A stretch of 12,641 nucleotides of DNA from JBLNDG01 sp050261415 (GTDB lineage Bacteria; Bacillota; Clostridia; Lutisporales; Lutisporaceae), in NCBI GenBank assembly GCA_050261415.1, contig JBLNDG010000218.1:1-12641 (forward strand), written 5' to 3'. The stretch's first letter is position 1. Each line of letters starts with the position of its first letter. The notes below the pieces were generated by a model. It was given only the letters and a program-made list of their open reading frames with translations. It had not been told where the DNA came from and made no database searches. This document shows, piece by piece, positions 1 through 6,275 of the stretch. The translations under genes were made by a program, and so were the position numbers.

Positions 1-109
1 TTCCCTACTTTCTTTATGGAATAGTAATTGCTTTTTTTGAAAAAATATATATGTGGATTGTGCACTGCAGCTGCCTGAAATAGTCAGCAGAAAGAAATGT
101 GTTGATGCA

Positions 110-115
110 TATAAT
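110..115 (+). promoter_or_regulatory. Possible -10 element upstream of the first gene
   Basis: A perfect TATAAT hexamer lies 27 bases before the TTG start of the first gene. No good -35 hexamer is visible 16-18 bases upstream; the best nearby text is only TAGTCA at 81-86. The remainder of 1-141 is AT-rich and shows no other gene or strong hairpin. The promoter call rests on the -10 alone and is weak. Confidence 0.35.
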
Positions 116-141
116 ATCTGATTAAAAAAGAAGGTGGTATT

Positions 142-522
142 TTGATAATTAGAGAAAACGCCATTGTACCCCTGGGTTATGGGAAGTATGTACGCTCAGA
201 TAAAATTATTGCAATGGAACCTATCGAGGATGACAGAGGGCCGGGCAGGAGGACAAAGGTATATGTTGAGCAGTTTGAAAGCCCTATAATTGCTTCAAGG
301 ACTGAAAACTCCATACTGGCAAATATATCTGAGGTTCCAAGGGAGGAAATGGAATCAACCGCTGCCTTTGAACTTTTACAGGATATAGATGATGATTTGC
401 ATCAGATAGGCCCGATGCTGCGAAAAAGCATCAAGAAGGAAGCCGGGTTGGATCTTGACAATATACAGAAAAGAATAGAAGAAATATTGAAGCATGAGAT
501 AGAATTTGACATTAAGCGGTAG
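142..522 (+). CDS. Small protein resembling a shortened RemA/DUF370-type regulator with a helical C-terminal extension
   Basis: This 126-residue soluble protein starts at TTG, preceded by AAGGTGG at 131-137. There is no signal peptide or membrane segment. Residues about 10-60 read like the RemA/DUF370 family: a G-Y-G-x-x-V turn near residue 13, a hydrophobic strand with I-I-A, then GRRTKVYV near 36-43 and a strand containing PIIAS followed by S/T residues. RemA proteins activate biofilm matrix genes in Bacillus by binding DNA as large rings. Here the roughly 20-residue segment that RemA carries between the G-F-G strand and the GRRT strand appears to be missing. A charged helical tail (about 65-126, with K/E-rich heptad-like stretches) is added. 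The next gene follows after 31 bases, so the two may be cotranscribed. The family match is by eye and tentative; the function is inferred, not shown. Confidence 0.55.
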   Translation: MIIRENAIVPLGYGKYVRSDKIIAMEPIEDDRGPGRRTKVYVEQFESPIIASRTENSILANISEVPREEMESTAAFELLQDIDDDLHQIGPMLRKSIKKEAGLDLDNIQKRIEEILKHEIEFDIKR

Positions 523-553
523 TCTGCAAAAATGATATTCGGAGGGGATTTAT

Positions 554-961
554 ATGATAGATAAGGCATTAAGTGATTTGAGAGAAATTGCCGGGAAAAA
601 TGACTGCAGGCATATAATGAATAACATTGATATTACAATAGATGTAGTAAGAAGAAATACCGATGAAAATGAAAAAAGCATTGTTGCCTTGGCTTTCAGC
701 TTTTTTTCCGACTATGCCATTGACAGGAGAAATATAAGCCTGCTTCATGAAATATACAATCTGGCGGGAAGCCTTGGTATACTTGACGAATTCCAGAGCC
801 GGAAGTCATATGAGATTCTATATAATCTTAAAGATGAAATGCTGAATCTATACCCCAAAGGCTTGAATGAACTTATTTCCTTTATGGAGGGGCTTGAAGC
901 CAAAAAACTTGATTACAGGATATTGCCCTACGATCCTAATAATAATATCAAGGTCGAATAG
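554..961 (+). CDS. Hypothetical helical protein, unrecognised
   Basis: A 135-residue ORF with an excellent ribosome binding site (GGAGGGG at 541-547) six bases before the ATG. It is acidic, probably all-alpha and soluble. It has no signal peptide, no obvious membrane span and a single Cys at position 18, and I recognise no catalytic motif. It follows the RemA-like gene by 31 bases and precedes the tetR operator region by about 60 bases, so it is probably the second gene of a two-gene unit. Coding quality (good Shine-Dalgarno site, no interruptions) supports a real gene. No function can be offered. Confidence 0.7.
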   Translation: MIDKALSDLREIAGKNDCRHIMNNIDITIDVVRRNTDENEKSIVALAFSFFSDYAIDRRNISLLHEIYNLAGSLGILDEFQSRKSYEILYNLKDEMLNLYPKGLNELISFMEGLEAKKLDYRILPYDPNNNIKVE

Positions 962-1020
962 GCTTAATGGTATATTCCTGGTACCAAGCAAATTAAAAAT
1001 GTAAAAAAATGTTATAGTTT

Positions 1021-1046
1021 TATATTGACTGATGTCAGTCAATATA
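1021..1046. promoter_or_regulatory. Palindromic TetR-family operator
   Basis: A perfect inverted repeat with 12-base arms and a 2-base centre (TG at 1033-1034). The inner core is TGACTGA-TG-TCAGTCA flanked by AT. It ends 19 bases before the tetR start, next to its Shine-Dalgarno site. TGACTGA/TCAGTCA half-sites are typical of TetR-family operators in Firmicutes, so this is most simply the autoregulatory site of the downstream regulator. A -10-like TATAGT (1013-1018) just upstream would place the operator across the transcription start, and TTGACT inside the left arm could alternatively act as a -35. The operator is intact although the regulator gene is broken. Confidence 0.8.
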
Positions 1047-1065
1047 TATACAAAGGAGATATTAC

Positions 1066-1710
1066 ATGGCTGGGGTAAGCAAAGAGCCTGATAAGAGAAG
1101 GCTTGAGATAATCGAAGCTTCTGAAAGGCTGTTTAATGAAAAAGGTTTTGAAAACACTGCAGTAAGCGATATTGTAAAGAGTATAGGAGTTGCACAGGGC
1201 ACATTCTATTATTATTTTAAATCCAAGGATGATGCTTTCAATGCAATTGCAGAAAGGTTCATGGAAGGCGTAATGTCTGAAATTACAGATATTGCAGATA
1301 ATGAAAAGACGGCGACAATTGAAAAAATAGAGGCAATATTGGATAGCAGCTTCAGATTTATTGAAGATAATGTAGGGGTATTCACTCACCTTCATACCGA
1401 GGTTAATATAGGGCTTCATGAGAGGATAGAGAAGGTATTTATTGAAAACATGACGCCCGTGGCAATAAGGGTAGTAAAGCAGGGTATAGCAGAGAAAATA
1501 TTCAATACGGAATACCCGTAAGAGACTGTTGAATTCCTGCTGACAGGCTCGCACTACTTGGGGGATGTAAACATATTTCTGGATAATAAAGAAATGTATA
1601 TACAAAGGGTCAGGGCAGTTGCATTTGTGGTCGGAAGAGTCTTCGGAATTGATAAAACCGTGGTGGACTATTTTAATAATAAATATATAGACAGGATAAA
1701 TAAAATGTGA
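1066..1710 (+). pseudogene. TetR/AcrR-family regulator interrupted by one in-frame stop
   Basis: The frame opens at ATG 1066 after AAAGGAGA (1052-1059). Residues 1-60 form a clear TetR N-terminal helix-turn-helix: IIEASERLFNEKGFENTAVS, then DIVKSIGVAQGTFYYYFKSK. TAA at 1519-1521 stops translation after 151 codons. Reading on in the same frame gives 62 further sense codons (ETVEFLLTGSHYLG..., ending RINKM) up to TGA at 1708-1710. These look like the normal helical ligand-binding C-terminus, and the total of about 214 codons matches the family. One nonsense change (for example GAA or AAA to TAA) explains this. The truncated product keeps the DNA-binding domain but lacks part of the dimerisation region. 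It would have repressed the efflux genes that follow. A short functional repressor or a sequencing error cannot be excluded. Confidence 0.85.
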
Positions 1711-1739
1711 GTGTAATACACTGTAAAAAAATATTACAG
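1711..1739. repeat. Two short inverted repeats before the ABC ATPase gene
   Basis: Immediately after the ancestral tetR stop there is a palindrome GTGTA-A-TACAC (1711-1721). An overlapping inverted repeat follows, CTGTAA (1721-1726) with TTACAG (1734-1739), separated by seven A/T bases. They do not match the TGACTGA operator upstream. They may be a second protein-binding site or a weak hairpin in the leader of the ATPase gene; nothing more can be said. Confidence 0.35.
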
Positions 1740-1772
1740 GTACTAGTTCAGTTTTTTCAGGGGGGTGGCCGT

Positions 1773-2585
1773 ATGGCTGATGACAGAGTATTTGTTCTTG
1801 AGGGTGTGACAAAGACATATAAAATGGGTGAGGTTGAAGTAAAGGCATTGATAAATGCCACCTTCGACATAAAAAGAGGCGAGCTTGTTGTTGTACTTGG
1901 CCCCAGCGGCTCGGGCAAGAGTACTCTGCTCAATTTACTTGGCGGCATGGATGTCGCTACATCCGGAAAAATTACCTTTGAAGGTACGGACATTACCAGG
2001 TATAACGAAATACAGTTTACTCAATTCAGAAGAAATAATGTGGGGTTTATATTCCAATTCTATAATCTCATGCCGAACCTGACAGCCAAGGAAAATGTGG
2101 AGCTTGCAACAAAAATATCGCAAAAACCCCTGGATATTGTTTCAGTTCTTGAAAAGGTTGGCCTTAAGGAGCGGGCAGATCACTTCCCGTCACAGCTTTC
2201 AGGGGGGGAGCAGCAGAGGGTGGCTATTGCAAGGGCAGTAGCAAAAAATCCTGATGTGCTTCTATGTGATGAACCTACAGGCGCTCTTGACTACACAACA
2301 GGCAAGCTGGTTTTAAAGCTCTTGAACGATATTAACCGTGAAACCGGAAAAACAGTAATAATTATAGCCCATAACCAGCCTATTGCCGATATGGCAAAGA
2401 GGGTAATTAAGCTAAGAAGCGGTGAGATTGTTGAAAGCATCATAAACAATAATCCCACTGATCCGGGCACATATATAATTACCTGTATGAGTGTATTTGT
2501 TTTTACAATACTTGCCCAAACAGCCAATAAAAAGAATATCTCAGGGCTGGATATGGTGGAAGTGTTAAAAAACAGAGAAAATTAG
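1773..2585 (+). CDS. LolD/MacB-type ABC transporter ATPase fused in frame to a permease tail
   Basis: A 270-codon frame; ATG 1773 is chosen because AGGGGGG (1760-1765) precedes it by seven bases. An upstream in-frame ATG lies inside the ancestral tetR end and lacks such a site. Residues 1-225 are a complete nucleotide-binding domain: Walker A GPSGSGKST at 43-51, Q-loop Gln near 95, signature LSGGEQQRV at 142-150, Walker B VLLCDEPTGALD at 162-173, and switch His at 200. It is of the MacB/LolD/BceA export class that pairs with FtsX-type permeases. The ATPase normally ends soon after IINNNPT (224-229). Here it runs directly into about 40 residues that look like the final transmembrane helix and C-terminus of such a permease, ending in LDMVEVLKNRE. 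The ATPase could fold, but no partner permease is encoded in the window, so export activity is unlikely. Confidence 0.85.
   Translation: MADDRVFVLEGVTKTYKMGEVEVKALINATFDIKRGELVVVLGPSGSGKSTLLNLLGGMDVATSGKITFEGTDITRYNEIQFTQFRRNNVGFIFQFYNLMPNLTAKENVELATKISQKPLDIVSVLEKVGLKERADHFPSQLSGGEQQRVAIARAVAKNPDVLLCDEPTGALDYTTGKLVLKLLNDINRETGKTVIIIAHNQPIADMAKRVIKLRSGEIVESIINNNPTDPGTYIITCMSVFVFTILAQTANKKNISGLDMVEVLKNREN
2466..2585 (+). pseudogene. Residual C-terminus of an FtsX-type ABC permease (rest deleted)
   Basis: From about residue 232 of the fused frame the protein reads GTYIITCMSVFVFTILAQ and then ANKKNISGLDMVEVLKNREN. A hydrophobic helix, then a basic turn and a K/G-x-D-M-V-E-x-L-K ending, is the standard end of FtsX/MacB-type permeases. 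In this family the ATPase gene is normally followed by a full-length permease gene of several hundred codons or more. The simplest reading is a deletion that removed the ATPase stop codon and nearly all of the permease, joining the remains in frame near 2455-2475. This is inferred from family architecture. Confidence 0.7.
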
Positions 2586-2610
2586 CGGGCTTAAAAATGG
2601 GGGTGCCAAT

Positions 2611-3410
2611 GTGTTTAAAAATGCTTTTACAAGACTGGCAAAAAACAGGAGAATGCTGAAATGGGCGGCCATAGTAGCGGCAGCTGTAATAGAGGTAGCT
2701 GTTATAAAATATAACAATGCAGCACAAGTACGGATTGAAACGGTAAAACTGGGCAGTATGCAGGAAGTGGTCGAGCTCCAGGGTAAGGTAGAACTGGAGA
2801 ATAAAGAAAAAGTATTTTCAAGGCTGTCATATATGCAACTACCGGAGGAATCGTACTTGCAAAGAACATAGAAAAAGGGGAGGCTGTCCAGCCGGGCTCA
2901 CTTTTATATGAAATTGGAGACTATGATTCTGCCTACATTAAAGTTGATGTGCTTGTCGATGACATAAGCAAGATTAAAATTGGACAAAACGCAATAATAT
3001 CAGGTGATGCAATAGATGATAGAAAATTACAGGGAAAGGTCTATTATATCGCTCCAAGGGCAGAAAGCAGGGTATCATCATTAGGAGTCGAACAGCAGCG
3101 GATAGAAGTCAGAATAAGATTCGACAATCATCTGCTTAAACTGAAGCCCGGATATGTTTTGGATACAGATATTATAACAACGGAAAAGCCCTCAACCATA
3201 TACGTACCTGATAAAGCAGTATTTGAACTGGACGGCAAAGATTAAGTCTTTGTAGTCAGGAATAACAGGCTTGAGCTAAGAGAAGTAAAGTGCGGAATAG
3301 AAAATGATGACTATATCGAGGTTGTATCAGGGTTGTCCAAAGGGGAAAAGGTGGTCATCGACCCTTCAAGTGACCTTGAACCGGGCAAAAAAGTAAAAAA
3401 TCAGAAATAG
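2611..3410 (+). pseudogene. Broken membrane fusion (HlyD/MacA-like) adaptor gene
   Basis: GTG 2611 follows GGGGG (2599-2603). The first frame (to TAG at 2869-2871) gives a basic N-terminus, a membrane helix (about residues 15-33) and the start of an adaptor domain (VRIETVKLGSMQEVVELQGK). Around 2818-2838 homology shifts to another frame: ATTGGIVLAKNIEKGEAVQP, then the barrel region, ending at TAA 3243-3245. The same frame continues past that stop (VFVVRNNRLELREVKCGIEN...) to TAG 3408-3410, giving the usual membrane-proximal end with LSKGEKVVI. The first lipoyl half and the coiled-coil hairpin, expected between the two parts, are absent, so an out-of-frame internal deletion probably caused the shift. 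The gene therefore has at least two lesions. It once supplied the extracytoplasmic adaptor for the ABC exporter encoded just upstream. Confidence 0.85.
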
Positions 3411-3434
3411 AACTGGAATAGCACAAATTAACTG

Positions 3435-3461
3435 TTGACATAGAATACATTATAGTATAAT
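3435..3461 (+). promoter_or_regulatory. Sigma-A-type promoter for the T-box/cysE unit
   Basis: A perfect TTGACA at 3435-3440 is followed by TATAAT at 3456-3461, a short 15-base spacer. TAATAT at 3458-3463 would give 17 bases. Transcription should begin near 3468-3472, just before the T-box leader. The promoter sits 24 bases after the end of the decayed adaptor gene and separates the two loci. Confidence 0.75.
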
Positions 3462-3469
3462 ATTGTATT

Positions 3470-3806
3470 AAATCATAGCAAAGTAGTAGGAAATAAGACA
3501 AGGGCTTTGAATGGGAAGTGTAGGTACACAAGTATTCCTTCAGAGAGGGATTGCGCAGGCAACTGCAGCTGAAAGCGATCCTGGGAATACGTGCCGAAAG
3601 TGCGTCCAGGAGCTTTTTACTGAATAGATATAGCACTCCACTGTGTTATATAGCCTGTTAATTGGGCTTAGTAGGTTAAAACGGGAGCACCCGTTATAGT
3701 GCAGGGGTATGTTTGTACCCTGGTTAAGTGTTTAGAAGAGTGGAACCGCAGAATTATTGCCTCTTTATACGTTTTTACAGACGTATAAAGAGGCTTTTCA
3801 TTTTTT
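3470..3806 (+). promoter_or_regulatory. T-box leader, probable cysteine specifier, controlling cysE
   Basis: T-box leaders bind uncharged tRNA; pairing of the specifier with the anticodon and of the T-box bulge with the tRNA end stabilises an antiterminator. The visible parts are an AGTA motif early in stem I (AAAGTAGTAGGAAATA), the AGAGAGGGA element near 3543, and a distal GCTGAAAGC. The specifier region GAAAG-TGC-GTCCAGGAGC has TGC (Cys) at 3601-3603. The T-box core TGGAACCGC is at 3741-3749 (a TGGWACCGC variant). The AAGAG at 3736-3740 can pair with CTCTT at 3761-3765 to form the antiterminator, which competes with the terminator stem. A Cys specifier fits the downstream serine acetyltransferase. 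The T-box call is firm; the exact specifier position is inferred without folding. Confidence 0.9.
3759..3806 (+). terminator. T-box regulated intrinsic terminator
   Basis: A perfect 14-base-pair stem (3759-3772 with 3781-3794, beginning GCCTCTTTATACGT) with an 8-base loop is followed by TTTTCATTTTTT. Its left arm overlaps the antiterminator partner of the T-box, so it forms only when the tRNA is charged. Confidence 0.92.
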
Positions 3807-3973
3807 GCGGCAGCCTATAAAGTAAAAAGCAGCAGCTTGGTGAGAATAAACAATTGCAGTATTTTATCAAAAATTAAATAACATACGCACAGTTTTTAAA
3901 ACAAACTATAGAATATAGTGAACAAGCCCAAACAATAAGCCCGGTTTATTCTTGTAAAAATGGAGGTATAAAA

Positions 3974-4021
3974 ATGAAAGGGCAAGTGGTAGCAATGTAT
4001 AAGGGTGAAGATTATGTTTAA
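3974..4021 (+). CDS. 15-codon ORF overlapping the start of cysE (possible leader peptide)
   Basis: ATG 3974 has the best Shine-Dalgarno site in the region (TGGAGG at 3961-3966, seven bases away). It opens a frame encoding MKGQVVAMYKGEDYV, closed by TAA at 4019-4021. The stop overlaps the first codons of cysE (ATG 4014, in a different frame). The peptide has no Cys codon, so classical attenuation by cysteine codons is not suggested. Translation of the mini-ORF could deliver ribosomes to the weaker cysE start by coupling. It lies after the T-box terminator, so it is transcribed only on readthrough. A weak hairpin (ACAAG 3922-3926 with CTTGT 3951-3955) precedes its ribosome binding site. It could also be a chance ORF left behind when the cysE start drifted. 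Confidence 0.45.
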   Translation: MKGQVVAMYKGEDYV

Positions 4022-4658
4022 GTACTTGACGGAAGATATAAAGACAATATTTGAGAGAGATCCGGCGGCAAAGAGCTATCTGGAGGTCATATTGTGCTAT
4101 CCTGGGCTGCATGCAGTAATCTGCCACAGAATAGCACATGCTTTATACAGGCATAGATGGTTTTTCCTTGCGAGGCTTATATCACAGATTGCGAGGTTCT
4201 TTACCGGAATAGAAATACATCCCGGTGCAACTATTGGAAGAAGGCTTTTTATAGATCACGGCTCCGGGATAGTTATAGGAGAAACTGCTGAAATAGGAGA
4301 TGATGTGACACTGTACCAGGGCGTAACTCTGGGTGGAACAGGTAAAGACAAAGGGAAAAGGCATCCGACCATAGGCCATAATGTTACTATAGGGTCAGGT
4401 GCTAAAGTTTTGGGACCGATTCTAATAGACCATAATTCAAAAATCGGTGCAGGTGCGGTTGTCATAAGATGCATACCGGCCAACAGCACTGCAGTTGGAG
4501 TACCTGCCCATGTTGTAAGAACAAAATCAACGGATGAGCATTTCATTGACCTCAATCATACTGACATTCCGGATCCGCTGGAGGATGAAATCAGAGAATT
4601 GGAAAGAAGAATCAGAGAACTTGAGAAATTTATTGATAAAACCGGCAAAAAATATTAA
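4014..4658 (+). CDS. cysE: Serine O-acetyltransferase
   Basis: Transfers acetyl from acetyl-CoA to L-serine, making O-acetylserine, the committed step to cysteine in the cytoplasm. The 214-residue protein has the short N-terminus typical of Firmicutes CysE (MFKYLTEDIKTIFERDPAAK). An all-alpha region (1-60) is followed by left-handed beta-helix hexapeptide repeats (about 65-165). Catalytic and substrate residues expected from E. coli CysE are present: Asp81-His82 in DHGSGIVIGET and the His117 of KGKRHPTI, with the GGTGKDKG loop between them. The C-terminus (about 185-210) is a charged coiled-coil-like helix. ATG 4014 is preferred because it matches the family N-terminus and has AGGG at 4002-4005 eight bases upstream; GTG 4005 would add three residues. 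No cysK follows, so cysE is controlled alone by the T-box. Confidence 0.96.
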   Translation: MFKYLTEDIKTIFERDPAAKSYLEVILCYPGLHAVICHRIAHALYRHRWFFLARLISQIARFFTGIEIHPGATIGRRLFIDHGSGIVIGETAEIGDDVTLYQGVTLGGTGKDKGKRHPTIGHNVTIGSGAKVLGPILIDHNSKIGAGAVVIRCIPANSTAVGVPAHVVRTKSTDEHFIDLNHTDIPDPLEDEIRELERRIRELEKFIDKTGKKY

Positions 4659-4683
4659 CATAAAATATAAAAGACAGTATAAT
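4655..4683 (+). promoter_or_regulatory. Promoter for pgeF-phoPR
   Basis: TTAACA (4655-4660) and TATAAT (4678-4683) are separated by exactly 17 bases. The -35 overlaps the cysE stop codon. Transcription would start near 4690, just ahead of the GAGGTGG ribosome binding site at 4701-4707. TTAACA here is a lone hexamer without 11-base repeats, so I read it as a -35 and not as a Pho box. Confidence 0.7.
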
Positions 4684-4712
4684 ACCTAATATATGAATTT
4701 GAGGTGGTTTAA

Positions 4713-5531
4713 ATTAAAGAAGGCTTTAGAATTAATCGCTCTAACGATTTGATTTACCTTACAATACCTGCCTTTGAAGGGACTGGATTGGTCAAACACT
4801 GCTTTACAACAAGGGTAGGCGGAGTAAGCCAGGGAATATACAAATCCCTTAACACTTCCATAACCAAGGAAGACCCCCTGGAAAACGTGCGCAGGAATCT
4901 TGATATTGTCTGCAGCGCAATTGGTATAGATTACATAAAGCTTGTGTTTTCTGACCAAACCCATGAGGATAAAATCAGAATAGTTTCAGAAAAAGATATT
5001 GGAAAGGGCTTGACCAAGGTAAGTGATATCAGGAATACGGATGGACTTATGACAAATATCCCTGGCATTCCACTTATAACGTTCTACGCTGACTGTGTTC
5101 CTCTTTTTTTCCTTGATACAAAAAAGAAAGTAATTGCACTGTCACATTCCGGATGGAAGGGTACAGTGCTTAAGATAGGAGCCAAAACAGTGAAAAGGAT
5201 GACTGAGGTTTATGGCTCGGACCCTGTAGATATTTTGGTGGGTATAGGACCTTCCATAGGGGCAGAATGCTTTGAGGTAGGTATGGATACAGCACAGCAG
5301 TTCATGGACAATTTTGACAACTGGGATGATTTTATGGAGCCTTTTGGAAGTGACAAATACAAAATTGATTTGTGGAAGATCAATAAACTTATTCTGACGG
5401 AACAGGGAATACCGGAGAAAAACGTTATAATCAGCGGTTTTTGTACAAAATGTAATGAAGAACTGTTCTTCTCCTATAGAAGGGACAAGGGCAGAACAGG
5501 AAGCCTATCAGCAATTATGCAGCTTGTATAG
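4713..5531 (+). CDS. pgeF: Laccase-domain protein PgeF/YlmD (purine nucleoside phosphorylase-like; peptidoglycan editing factor)
   Basis: A member of the YlmD/YfiH/LACC1 family. Members have been reported as purine nucleoside phosphorylase/adenosine deaminase enzymes, and the E. coli protein as an editing factor that keeps wrong amino acids out of peptidoglycan. With the first TTG (4749) as residue 1, the zinc ligands expected for the family are His72 (SDQTHEDK), Cys116 (ADCVPLFF) and His133 (SHSGWKGT); GPSIGAECFEV and the C-terminal FCTKCNEELFFSYRRD are also typical. TTG 4749 has no Shine-Dalgarno site, whereas GAGGTGG (4701-4707) lies five bases before an in-frame ATT at 4713. Starting there adds twelve residues (KEGFRINRSND...) that extend naturally into YLTIPAFE, a usual N-terminus, giving 272 residues. 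I therefore propose an AUU start. phoP follows after 18 bases. Confidence 0.88.
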   Translation: MKEGFRINRSNDLIYLTIPAFEGTGLVKHCFTTRVGGVSQGIYKSLNTSITKEDPLENVRRNLDIVCSAIGIDYIKLVFSDQTHEDKIRIVSEKDIGKGLTKVSDIRNTDGLMTNIPGIPLITFYADCVPLFFLDTKKKVIALSHSGWKGTVLKIGAKTVKRMTEVYGSDPVDILVGIGPSIGAECFEVGMDTAQQFMDNFDNWDDFMEPFGSDKYKIDLWKINKLILTEQGIPEKNVIISGFCTKCNEELFFSYRRDKGRTGSLSAIMQLV

Positions 5532-5549
5532 GCATAAGGAGGGGTATCT

Positions 5550-6275
5550 TTGACAAACCAAAGAATACTGGTTATTGAGGATGAGATAAACATACAGGAA
5601 CTCTTGAAATACAACCTCGAAAAGAATGGATACAAGGTTACTGTCGTTGAAAATGGTACTGACGGTCTTGAAGAAGCATTACGGAACGTCCCGGATCTCA
5701 TACTGCTCGACATCATGCTTCCCGGTCTTGATGGTCTTGAAATATGTAAACGCCTTAGAATGGATAAAAGTACAAAAAAGGTACCGATATTCATGCTGAC
5801 CGCCAGAAGTGAAGAACTGGATAAGGTGTTAGGTCTCGAATTGGGAGCAGATGACTATATAACAAAGCCTTTCAGTGTCAAGGAGCTTATAGCCAGGATA
5901 AGGGCGGCAATGCGCAGAATCGGTGATGATACAGACGGAGAAACCGCTAAAGCCGTGGATAATCTTATACTGAGCATAAGGGATATAGAAATTGACTGTG
6001 AAAAGTATGAAGTACGCCAGGCTGGAGAAAAGGTTGTGCTTACGCTGAAGGAGTTTGAACTTCTCAAAATGCTGGTTGAAAACAAAGGGAAGGTTATGAC
6101 AAGGGACTTCCTGCTGGAAAAGATTTGGGGTTATGATTATATGGGAGAAACAAGAACAGTGGATGTCCATATCAGGCATCTGAGGCAAAAAATACACGAT
6201 GAGGAAGGCAGCAACCAGTTGATAGAGACTATCAGAGGGGTAGGCTACCGTATTAACAGTGCAGGTGAAAAATAA
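5550..6275 (+). CDS. phoP: Phosphate response regulator PhoP (OmpR/PhoB family)
   Basis: DNA-binding response regulator of the phosphate two-component system. The 241-residue protein begins at TTG, five bases after AAGGAGGGG (5536-5544). The receiver domain (1-120) has the acidic pair Glu10/Asp11, phosphoacceptor Asp54 in LLDIMLPG, switch Thr84 and Lys106 (TKPF). The OmpR/PhoB-type winged helix (about 140-238) includes LTLKEFELLKMLVENKGKV, the recognition region with TRTVDVHIRHLRQKI, and the terminal wing IRGVGYRI. Its stop overlaps the phoR start. PhoB rather than PhoP could be the used name; the adjacent pst genes and 11-base Pho arrays support the phosphate role over other OmpR-family regulators. 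Confidence 0.93.
   Translation: MTNQRILVIEDEINIQELLKYNLEKNGYKVTVVENGTDGLEEALRNVPDLILLDIMLPGLDGLEICKRLRMDKSTKKVPIFMLTARSEELDKVLGLELGADDYITKPFSVKELIARIRAAMRRIGDDTDGETAKAVDNLILSIRDIEIDCEKYEVRQAGEKVVLTLKEFELLKMLVENKGKVMTRDFLLEKIWGYDYMGETRTVDVHIRHLRQKIHDEEGSNQLIETIRGVGYRINSAGEK

Noticed and set aside
962..989. Terminator after the second hypothetical gene
   Set aside because: TGGTA/TACCA with flanking GCT/AGC can form a bulged hairpin, but it is followed by an A-rich sequence with no T tract.
1039..1848. Long open frame on the minus strand (269 codons) across the tetR region
   Set aside because: It is antisense to a recognisable TetR frame, its translation is rich in Cys, Tyr, His and Phe with no recognisable domain, and it has no convincing start context. 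It is a shadow of AT-rich coding DNA.
1519..3245. Stop-codon readthrough or recoding (both internal stops are TAA)
   Set aside because: TAA is used as a normal stop by healthy genes in this window, there is no pyrrolysine or selenocysteine context, and the same operon also carries deletions. Decay is simpler.
4655..4660. TTAACA as a Pho box before pgeF-phoPR
   Set aside because: It is a single hexamer with no 11-base-phased neighbours and sits exactly 17 bases before a perfect TATAAT, so it is better read as a -35.
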